Origin: a virus
DNA: 64,000 nt
Direction: 5' to 3' (one strand)
Virus record (IMG/VR): IMGVR_UViG_3300021467_000093
Location: 1-64,000 of that record
Shown: positions 28,079-35,170 of the stretch, in pieces
How positions within the stretch are numbered: position 1 is the first letter of the stretch
Layout of the letters: the number at the start of each line of letters is the position of its first letter
Translations under genes and position numbers: made by a program
Notes under the pieces: generated by a model
What the model was told of the DNA's origin: nothing
What the model saw: the letters and a program-made list of their open reading frames with translations, nothing else
Database searches by the model: none

Positions 28079-28249
28079 ATGCAAATTGTAAATAAAATAG
28101 AGTTGAATTTTGAATGCCCTATTTGTGGAGCTGGTGTATATAATGCTACTGAACAAATAACAAAATGTCCAGTGTGTGGCCACACTAAGCTTCTGGTTGT
28201 TAAACCCATAACATACGTATTAAATAAAGGAGAGGAGCATGGAAGTTAA
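28079..28249 (+). CDS. Small zinc-ribbon protein
   Basis: 56 residues (ATG 28079, stop 28247-28249), overlapping the next start by 11 bases. Two Cys pairs 17 residues apart (CPICGAGVY and CPVCGHTKL) make a single rubredoxin-like knuckle. Codons are used as in neighbouring genes and the gene fills an otherwise empty 160-base gap. Function unknown. Confidence 0.6.
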   Translation: MQIVNKIELNFECPICGAGVYNATEQITKCPVCGHTKLLVVKPITYVLNKGEEHGS

Positions 28250-29348
28250 ATTTGTAGATTTAGCCCTACAATACCAACCATATATAGATAGAATTACAAA
28301 AGAATTAAAAAAAGTCATAGCATCGGCATCCTTTGTGGGCGGGCCAGCACTAAAGGAATTTGAAGTAGAAGTAGCTAAATACATTGGTACAGATAACTGT
28401 GTTGGTGTCGGTTCAGGTACAGACGCATTATATTTATCTCTATTGGCTTACGGTATAGGGCCAGGAGACGAAGTGATTGTGCCGGCAAACACTTTTATTG
28501 CAACAGCTTTTGCTGTTTCTTTGACAGGTGCTAAGGTCGTGTTTGTTGATGTAGATCCTAAAACTTATCTAATGGATTTGCATAAAATGTTTGATGCTAT
28601 TACTTCTGATACTAAAGCTATCATTCCTGTTCATTTATACGGTCAATGCTGTGATATAGTTGCTATTAAGTCTTTATTAGGTGGCAGGGATATTAAGATT
28701 ATTGAAGATTGTGCTCAAGCTTTTGGTAGCAGGTATAAGAATTTTAAAGCTGGTTCTATGGGCGATGTTGGATGTTTTTCATTTTATCCTGCAAAAAATC
28801 TAGGTGGTTTAGGGCAAGGCGGGTGTATAACCACTAATCATAAAGAAATTGCTGATAAAGTACGATCACTCGGGGATGTTGGTAGATTACTTACTAACAG
28901 ATGGGAACATTCAGTAGTTGGATTTAATTCTAGATTAGATGCTATTAATGCTAAATTTATATATTTAATGCTTGAACATATTTCTGATTGGAATGCAAAA
29001 AGAGCATATTTTGCCAATCTTTACAACTTGGGATTAGAGGGCGTTAAGGAAGTAAGAACTCCGTATGCTAGTACAGATAGTTATCATATTTATCATTTAT
29101 ATGAGTTGAAATGTAGAAATAAAGAGGAAAGAGATGCTCTAAGAGAGTTTTTGTCCTCAAAATATATACAGACTGGATTGCATTATCCAATACCATGCCA
29201 TAAACAAAAACCATATGAAAAATTAAATTATAAATTACCTGTAGCGGAAGAGTTAGCAGATACGCTAATTTCTTTGCCTATGCATCCTAATCTAAATGAA
29301 GTAGAAATTGATTATGTGTGCAGTAAAATAAAAGAATTTTATAATTGA
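28239..29348 (+). CDS. DegT/DnrJ/EryC1/StrS-family sugar aminotransferase
   Basis: 369 residues, typical length. Motifs: VKFVDLALQYQPYIDRI start, SGTDALYLSL (PLP phosphate loop), GDEVIVPANTFIATAFAV, IIEDCAQAFGS (PLP Asp), and FSFYPAKNLGGLGQGG with the PLP-binding Lys. It transfers an amino group to a nucleotide-linked keto-sugar. Paired with the Gfo/Idh dehydrogenase and acyltransferases, it suggests a 3-acylamino sugar. Confidence 0.9.
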   Translation: MEVKFVDLALQYQPYIDRITKELKKVIASASFVGGPALKEFEVEVAKYIGTDNCVGVGSGTDALYLSLLAYGIGPGDEVIVPANTFIATAFAVSLTGAKVVFVDVDPKTYLMDLHKMFDAITSDTKAIIPVHLYGQCCDIVAIKSLLGGRDIKIIEDCAQAFGSRYKNFKAGSMGDVGCFSFYPAKNLGGLGQGGCITTNHKEIADKVRSLGDVGRLLTNRWEHSVVGFNSRLDAINAKFIYLMLEHISDWNAKRAYFANLYNLGLEGVKEVRTPYASTDSYHIYHLYELKCRNKEERDALREFLSSKYIQTGLHYPIPCHKQKPYEKLNYKLPVAEELADTLISLPMHPNLNEVEIDYVCSKIKEFYN

Positions 29349-29386
29349 GATATTGCTATGAATATTTTTTTATAAGGATGAAAATA

Positions 29387-30031
29387 ATGGAAGCACAACA
29401 CGTATCGTTAAATTTTTGGATAAGTAGAAAACAGTACCCTTATTACCCATCTGTCTTACAAAGACGCCTCATTGATACTAATTTCGTAGTAAATAAGGTG
29501 GTCGGTGCTAGGTCAGTGTTAGATATAGGGTGCGGCGATGGTTTTATGTTATTAGCTTTGCGTGAGTTTACAGATATTGAATTGTTTTATGGATATGATA
29601 TTGCACCAAACCTTATAAAAAGTTTGTTAAGTAAATGGGGTGATGTGCCTGGACTTAAAACAAAAATTGTAAATTTGGTTGAGTTAGAAAAATTACCTCG
29701 AACAGATGTATCTTTGGCTTTAGGATTATTCGGATATATTTTTGATGACGAGAAGTTACATAATATATTAAAAAATATAAAATCAAATTTATTAATAGTA
29801 AGAACTAGATGCACACTTAAAAAAAGCGATGAAGTTGTAAATAAGTTTTCTGAAGATTTAAATGCTGAGTATGCTGCTATTTATAGAACTTTGTCTAGTT
29901 ATGTATCTATTTTATCTGAACATTTTGTAATTTCTGAAGTTACTAGGGCTTATCCTGACGAGATAGAAAGTAAATATGGCACCAAGCAATTTTTCTTTGT
30001 ATGTGAAAGGCGTGGTATTCGAAAGAAATGA
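29387..30031 (+). CDS. SAM-dependent methyltransferase
   Basis: 214 residues from ATG 29387, placed by AAGGATG 7 bases upstream. Motif I is SVLDIGCGDGFMLLAL, then FYGYDIAPNLIKSLLSKWG, and a Lys-rich post-core. Members of this fold methylate sugars, small molecules or proteins; the context suggests a glycan precursor. Confidence 0.72.
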   Translation: MEAQHVSLNFWISRKQYPYYPSVLQRRLIDTNFVVNKVVGARSVLDIGCGDGFMLLALREFTDIELFYGYDIAPNLIKSLLSKWGDVPGLKTKIVNLVELEKLPRTDVSLALGLFGYIFDDEKLHNILKNIKSNLLIVRTRCTLKKSDEVVNKFSEDLNAEYAAIYRTLSSYVSILSEHFVISEVTRAYPDEIESKYGTKQFFFVCERRGIRKK

Positions 30032-30066
30032 TAATTATCGTTTAGATATTGGTGGGAAGTGGAATA

Positions 30067-30558
30067 ATGAATGAAATAAAACAAATAAAATTAATAGTTT
30101 CGGAAATAGATGGTGTTCTAACTGACGGCACTTATGCTGAAGATGAGTTAGGAAATGTATTATATAAACACTTTCAAGGCAAAGATTTTGATGCTATAAA
30201 TATTTTAAAAAAAGATTACAAAGTCGTATTTTTGTCTGAGGATAATCGTATTAATTATAATATGTGCCGTAGAAGAAACTTACCATTTTATTGGGGTAAG
30301 AACACAGATGAAAAATATGATAGATTAGTGGAAATATTGAGACGATATAATTGTACTCCGGAAGAGGTGGTTTTTATAGCATCCAAATTAAGTGATTTAA
30401 AATGTTGTCAGTTAATACCAAAATCATTATGTCCAGCTGATGCCGGAGAGTATTTAATGTCTAAGTGTTGGGCTGAATTTAAAACGAATGGCGGAAAAGG
30501 AATTTTTGTTGAGTTATTATATCTATTAACTACATTAAAAAATTTACATATTGAATAA
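30067..30558 (+). CDS. KdsC-like HAD protein with altered nucleophile
   Basis: 163 residues from ATG 30067. It follows the KdsC/NeuA-HAD pattern: IDGVLTDGTYAEDELGNVLYKHFQGKDFDAINIL, VVFLSEDNRIN, YWGKNTDEKYDRL, CPADAG. In KdsC the first motif is D-x-D-G with the first Asp as phosphoryl nucleophile; here it reads E-I-D-G. That change usually abolishes phosphatase activity, so it may be a regulatory or binding relative. Last gene of the glycan island. Confidence 0.75.
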   Translation: MNEIKQIKLIVSEIDGVLTDGTYAEDELGNVLYKHFQGKDFDAINILKKDYKVVFLSEDNRINYNMCRRRNLPFYWGKNTDEKYDRLVEILRRYNCTPEEVVFIASKLSDLKCCQLIPKSLCPADAGEYLMSKCWAEFKTNGGKGIFVELLYLLTTLKNLHIE

Positions 30559-30571
30559 TTTGTGTTATAAT
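30543..30571 (+). promoter_or_regulatory. Promoter for clamp loader/polymerase block
   Basis: TTTACA (30543-30548), 17-base spacer, extended TG and TATAAT (30566-30571). The -35 overlaps the last codons of the HAD gene. It drives the clamp loader gene starting at 30589. Confidence 0.8.
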
Positions 30572-30588
30572 ACCATTGGGGTGAGCTT

Positions 30589-31632
30589 ATGATTATTAAA
30601 CGAGGAAAAGGCGATTTAAATGTTATTTATAGGCCGTGTAGAATTGATGAAGTGAAAGGCCATGAGACAATTAAAAATATGATAGCAAATGCAATTGAGA
30701 ATAATAAATTGCCTCATGCTTTATTATTTACCGGTCCATCAGGCTGCGGAAAAACAAGTTTTGCACGTATTATAGCGTTAGGTTTAAACTGTGAAAATGG
30801 ACCAACCGCAAATCCATGCTGTAAATGCGAATCATGTAGATCAATATTAAATTTGAATAGCATGTCAGTGATTGAATTGGATGCTGGTAGAACTGGTGAT
30901 GTGGCTACAGTTCGACAAATCATAAATGATTTACCAGCAGCGCCGTTCAATACTCGTTATAAAGTAGCCATTTTTGATGAGGCGCATTTATTAGGTGGTA
31001 CTTCTAAATCTGAAGATGCTCTACTTAAATTTTTAGAAGATACTCCATCCCATGTATACATTATATTTTGTACTAATTATCCTGAAAAATTAAAGGAAGT
31101 TACAAGAAATAGGTGCAAAATAATCAGATTTGAGCGATTAACTACACAAGACATTTTTAGTTTGTTGGAAGAAGTTAGTCAATTTGAAGGATACACCTAT
31201 AATAAAGAGGTTTTACAGTATATAGCCGAAGAATCGGGCGGAGTACCAAGAGCAGCTTTATCTTTTTTACAGCAAGTAGCTATGGAAGGTTCATGGACTA
31301 AAGATGCAGCATCTTCAATTATAAATGCTGGAGTTGATGTTGAATACGGGGAAATTATCGATTTATGTAAGTCTATTTTGCATGGTAAATTTAAACAAGC
31401 TATGGATATATTTAAGACCATTAAGAAAATTCCTGCTGAAAATGTACGTATATCAATTTGTGGGTATTTTGTTGGATGCTTAAAGCGTGCACGACGAATT
31501 GATGAAGCAACAAAATTTTCTCGTATAATTGATCTTTTTTCCACGCCTTATTTTAATAACCCTAAGCCTGAGCATATATTAATCAATTCAATATTTAAAG
31601 CATGTAGTATTATTTTAGATAGGGATAGATAA
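30589..31632 (+). CDS. dnaX: Clamp loader ATPase, DnaX/RFC-like
   Basis: 347 residues. RPCRIDEVKGHETIKNMIANAI, Walker A TGPSGCGKTSF, the four-Cys zinc insert NPCCKCESCRSI, Walker B VAIFDEAHLL, and the sensor 1 region VYIIFCTNYPEKL with arginine-finger-type TRNRCKIIRF. As in bacterial gamma/tau but short, with no tau-type C-terminal extension. A single subunit type is visible here; partners may lie elsewhere. It loads the clamp encoded at 6.0 kb. Confidence 0.9.
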   Translation: MIIKRGKGDLNVIYRPCRIDEVKGHETIKNMIANAIENNKLPHALLFTGPSGCGKTSFARIIALGLNCENGPTANPCCKCESCRSILNLNSMSVIELDAGRTGDVATVRQIINDLPAAPFNTRYKVAIFDEAHLLGGTSKSEDALLKFLEDTPSHVYIIFCTNYPEKLKEVTRNRCKIIRFERLTTQDIFSLLEEVSQFEGYTYNKEVLQYIAEESGGVPRAALSFLQQVAMEGSWTKDAASSIINAGVDVEYGEIIDLCKSILHGKFKQAMDIFKTIKKIPAENVRISICGYFVGCLKRARRIDEATKFSRIIDLFSTPYFNNPKPEHILINSIFKACSIILDRDR

Positions 31633-31641
31633 GGAGAATAT

Positions 31642-33864
31642 ATGTCTTTAATTACGTTAAATAATTTAGGTGAATTGCCACGTCCTAAATTCAAATATAT
31701 TACATCTACAGAAGAAGCCCTTAAACATTTGGAATTTATTGAAAAACACCCAGTTATGGAGATTGATACTGAGACAACCGGATTAGATCCTTTTACAGAT
31801 AAGGTTGTTCTTCTCCAAATTGGGGTAGATGGACAGCCTTTTGTCTTTGATGTTAGAGAAGGTAATGTTGATATTAATATTTTTAGAAATTTATTAGAAT
31901 CTAATAATAATTTGAAGTTGTTACAAAATGCTCTTTTTGATGCTAAAATGTTAAAAAGTAATTTTGGTATTACTATTAAGCGTTTGTATGATACAATGTT
32001 AGCAGAGCAATTATTATTTTTAGGATTAAAACCAGAAGCTAATTTACAATATTTAGTGGCAAAATATTTAAGATTGTATATGCCGAAAGATATAGCAACA
32101 TCATTTAAAGATTATTACCAAGAGTATTCTGAAAGGCAACTGGTGTATGCTGCTAATGATGTAGTTATCCTTAAAGATATATATAATTTACAATTGAAAC
32201 AATTAAAAAATAAGAATTTAATTCGAGCAGCTAAACTAGAATTTGATTTTGTTAGAGCTTTAAGTGAAATCGAATTAAATGGAATGTTATTAGATGTAAA
32301 TAAATGGCGTGATATACTTAAAGATATTGAAATTGAACGTGATAAAGTAGGAATCCAATTACAACAAATTTTAGGTGAAACTAGCAGTCAGAATACATTA
32401 TTCGGTGTTTCATTAATAAATTTAGATAGTCCAATTCAATTAGTTAAAGCATTGAATAAACTTGGTATTAATGTCGAAAGTACTGATGTAAAAGCACTTA
32501 AGAAATATAGCAATAACCCAGTAATTAAGTTACTATTAGAATATAGAAAGTATGAAAAATTTTTGACAACATATGGTGAAGCATTAATAGAAAGAATTCA
32601 CCCTAAAACAGGGCGTTTACATAGTGATTTTAAACAGATGGTTGATACTGGTAGGTTGAGTTCTTCAAACCCTAATTTACAAAACATACCATCTGAAAAA
32701 ATATATAGAGCTTGTTTTATTGCGCGGCCTGGCCATAAATTAATAACTTCTGATATGTCTCAAGCAGAATTACGTATTTTAGCTGCTTATTCAAAAGACC
32801 CTGTATTCTTGGAAGCATTTGAAAAAGGGTTGGATTTACATGCTCGAACAGCAGCTGATTTATTTGGAGTAACATATGAAGAAGTTTTAGCGGATAAAAA
32901 GTTGCCTGATGATGATCCTAATAAGAAGCATTATAGAAGCCATGTGAAAGCGCTTAACTTCGGGCTTTGCATAAAGGAAGGTACTGAGATATTAACAGTA
33001 AATGGTTTAGTACCTATAGAAAGTATTAAGTTGGGTGATGTTATAATTCATGATGTTGGTCAAGGTGAAGTAATTGATTTTAAATTTATGGGATATAAAA
33101 AAACTGTATGTTTAGAGTTAGATAATGGTTATAAATTAGTAGCTACTCCAGATCATATAGTTAAAGTTATTAGTAATAATATTTATATGGATAAAGCTAT
33201 TAAAGATTTAAATAAATTTGATTTGGTTCGTGTTATGGATTTTAATAATCTAGTTATAAAAACTAGTGGAATTAAGAGTATTATGAATGACGGCACGTAT
33301 AGGGTATATGATATTTCTGTTAATAACCATCCATATTATATTGCTAATGGGGTTGTTGTTCATAATTGTTATGGATTAACTAAAGTTGGATTAGCCCTTA
33401 GGTTGGGTGTTTCTGAAGAGAAAGCTCAAAAATTAATTGATCAGTATTTTGCTAAATATACTAAAGTTGCTAAGTGGTTGGAAGCCGCTGGAAAATTTGC
33501 ATTACAAAATGGCTATAGTTTATCAAGAAGTGGGAGACGTAGGCATTATAAAATTCCAAACCCATCTGATCCTGAGTATAATAGATTGAAAGGTCATATT
33601 GAAAGACAAGGTAAAAATATGCCGATCCAATCAACGAATGCAGATACAATTAAGCAGGCTATGATTTACATAGTAGATAGAATAGACAAAGCTAAATTAT
33701 TATCAACAGTACATGATGAAGTTATAGTAGAGACGAAAGAAGAAGACGCTGAGGAAGTAGCACATGAAGTATCAAAAGCACTATGTGATGGTTTTGCTGA
33801 ATTTGTACCTGAGGTACAAATGAAAGCAGATGCTGTTATTGAAAATTATTGGAGTAAAGACTAG
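31642..33864 (+). CDS. polA: Family A DNA polymerase with 3'-5' exonuclease, split by a mini-intein
   Basis: 740 residues as encoded, about 607 after splicing. Exonuclease motifs: MEIDTETTGLDP, QNALFDAKML, and YAANDVVIL (D-x(3)-D). Polymerase motifs: SSSNPNLQNIP, motif A SDMSQAELRILA, motif B HVKALNFGL joined across the intein to CYGLTKVG, and motif C LSTVHDEVIVE. The 5'-3' exonuclease domain is absent, as usual in phage enzymes. Ribosome binding site AAGGAG. It probably is the replicative polymerase working with the clamp and clamp loader. Confidence 0.92.
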   Translation: MSLITLNNLGELPRPKFKYITSTEEALKHLEFIEKHPVMEIDTETTGLDPFTDKVVLLQIGVDGQPFVFDVREGNVDINIFRNLLESNNNLKLLQNALFDAKMLKSNFGITIKRLYDTMLAEQLLFLGLKPEANLQYLVAKYLRLYMPKDIATSFKDYYQEYSERQLVYAANDVVILKDIYNLQLKQLKNKNLIRAAKLEFDFVRALSEIELNGMLLDVNKWRDILKDIEIERDKVGIQLQQILGETSSQNTLFGVSLINLDSPIQLVKALNKLGINVESTDVKALKKYSNNPVIKLLLEYRKYEKFLTTYGEALIERIHPKTGRLHSDFKQMVDTGRLSSSNPNLQNIPSEKIYRACFIARPGHKLITSDMSQAELRILAAYSKDPVFLEAFEKGLDLHARTAADLFGVTYEEVLADKKLPDDDPNKKHYRSHVKALNFGLCIKEGTEILTVNGLVPIESIKLGDVIIHDVGQGEVIDFKFMGYKKTVCLELDNGYKLVATPDHIVKVISNNIYMDKAIKDLNKFDLVRVMDFNNLVIKTSGIKSIMNDGTYRVYDISVNNHPYYIANGVVVHNCYGLTKVGLALRLGVSEEKAQKLIDQYFAKYTKVAKWLEAAGKFALQNGYSLSRSGRRRHYKIPNPSDPEYNRLKGHIERQGKNMPIQSTNADTIKQAMIYIVDRIDKAKLLSTVHDEVIVETKEEDAEEVAHEVSKALCDGFAEFVPEVQMKADAVIENYWSKD
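32968..33366 (+). other. Mini-intein (133 aa) in polymerase motif B
   Basis: Residues 443-575 of the polymerase. It starts CIKEGTEILTVNG (Cys1, block A), has block B KLVATPDHIVKV (T-x-x-H), and ends YRVYDISV to NGVVVHN (blocks F and G, terminal Asn) followed by Cys+1. No LAGLIDADG or other endonuclease lies between B and F. Removing it restores NFGL-CYGL, the O-helix region essential for catalysis, so the polymerase should be inactive until splicing. Confidence 0.9.
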
Positions 33865-33871
33865 TTTTCTA

Positions 33872-35158
33872 ATGGCAAAATGTTTGACTATTGACGTAAT
33901 TAGAGAATCATTTTTAAAAGAGGGGTATGAGTTATTAACTAAAGTATACGTTAATAGTTTGCAAAAATTAGTTTATAGATGTCCAAATGGACATATTCAT
34001 TATGTAAGTTGGCGCCATTGGCGGCATTCAAATCAACGTTGCCCATATTGTAAAGGACGTGATAAGTATTTTTATAGTAAAGTTAAAAAAATATTTAAAA
34101 AACATGGCTATCAATTATTAGAGTCTAATTATGAGAATAAATTGACAAGAATGAAATGTATTTGTCCTAACGGACATGTCATATATAAATCACTAGATTC
34201 TTTATTACGTGGCTATAAATGCTATAAATGTGTAAAAAACGAGAGATTGTCGATTGATTTTATAAAAAAAGAGTTTGCTAAGGAGGGTTATACTTTATTA
34301 ACAACGGAATATAAAAATAATAAACAGAAGTTACGTTATCGGTGTCCATTAGGTCATGAGGGGGTTATTAGGTTTGATAGTTGGAGGTCTGGTCGAAGGT
34401 GTGGTAAATGTAAAAGTTTAAAATTATCTGAGCGCATGAGTTTGGACAAGCATTGGAATTGGAAAGGAGGGCTGTCTTTTGAGCCTTATTGTTCGTTGTG
34501 GACCAATAAGGAGTTTAAGGAAGCGATAAAGGAGCGCGATAATTATAAATGTATGAACCCATACTGCACGCATAAATGTACTAAATTAGTTATTCATCAT
34601 ATTGATTATAATAAACAAAACTGTAATCCATATAATTTAATTACTTTATGCGTGTCGTGCAATTCAAGAGTTAATTATAATCGAGATTATTATAAACAAT
34701 TGTTTATAAAAATTATGGAGGGTAATTATATGGAAGTATTAATTAAAAAATTACATGAAGATGCTAAAATTCCAATATATGCAACTGAAGGTTCTGCAGG
34801 ATTAGATTTATATGCTATTGAAAATTATACATTACGACCAGGAGATGTAAAATGTATAAGAAGTGGTATCGCTGTTGCACCTCCGAATGGTTACTACTTT
34901 GAAATATTTTCTAGAAGTAGTTTGGCGTGTAAGAAGCAATGTATAATTTTAAATAGTGTTCCTATAATAGATGAAGATTTTAGAGGTGAGTTACTAATAT
35001 ACATGAAAAATATTAGTAATAATGTCGTTACTATAAAAAAAGGCGATAGATATGCACAGATGATTCTTAAGAAAAAAATACTTGTTGTTTTTAAGGAAGT
35101 TGATGAATTACCCAAAACTGATAGAGGAGCTGGTGGATTTGGATCGACTGGAAATTAA
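33872..35158 (+). CDS. HNH homing-type endonuclease continuous with dUTPase
   Basis: From ATG 33872, eight bases after the polymerase stop, one frame runs 428 residues. It encodes three CPNGH zinc modules, a linker NWKGGLSFEPYCSLW, an HNH core (RDNYKCMNPYC, HHIDYNKQNCNPYNLITLCVSCNSR) and then, without any stop, a complete dUTPase. An upstream in-frame start at 33830 lies inside the polymerase. The nuclease half is very like the proteins at 8.8 and 17.9 kb. Translation may give a fusion, while an internal start gives dUTPase alone. A stop-codon loss after insertion is the simplest origin. Confidence 0.75.
   Translation: MAKCLTIDVIRESFLKEGYELLTKVYVNSLQKLVYRCPNGHIHYVSWRHWRHSNQRCPYCKGRDKYFYSKVKKIFKKHGYQLLESNYENKLTRMKCICPNGHVIYKSLDSLLRGYKCYKCVKNERLSIDFIKKEFAKEGYTLLTTEYKNNKQKLRYRCPLGHEGVIRFDSWRSGRRCGKCKSLKLSERMSLDKHWNWKGGLSFEPYCSLWTNKEFKEAIKERDNYKCMNPYCTHKCTKLVIHHIDYNKQNCNPYNLITLCVSCNSRVNYNRDYYKQLFIKIMEGNYMEVLIKKLHEDAKIPIYATEGSAGLDLYAIENYTLRPGDVKCIRSGIAVAPPNGYYFEIFSRSSLACKKQCIILNSVPIIDEDFRGELLIYMKNISNNVVTIKKGDRYAQMILKKKILVVFKEVDELPKTDRGAGGFGSTGN
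34730..35158 (+). CDS. dut: dUTPase (internal start in the fused frame)
   Basis: ATG 34730 is in the same frame as the endonuclease and has GGAGGG (34717-34722) seven bases upstream, so a free 142-residue enzyme is expected. Trimeric dUTPase motifs are all present: GSAGLDLYA (1), FSRSSLACK (2), NSVPIIDEDFRGEL (3), KKGDRYAQMIL (4) and DRGAGGFGSTG (5). It hydrolyses dUTP to dUMP, limiting uracil in DNA and feeding dTMP synthesis, next to ribonucleotide reductase. Confidence 0.88.
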   Translation: MEVLIKKLHEDAKIPIYATEGSAGLDLYAIENYTLRPGDVKCIRSGIAVAPPNGYYFEIFSRSSLACKKQCIILNSVPIIDEDFRGELLIYMKNISNNVVTIKKGDRYAQMILKKKILVVFKEVDELPKTDRGAGGFGSTGN

Positions 35159-35170
35159 GGGGGGTACTCT

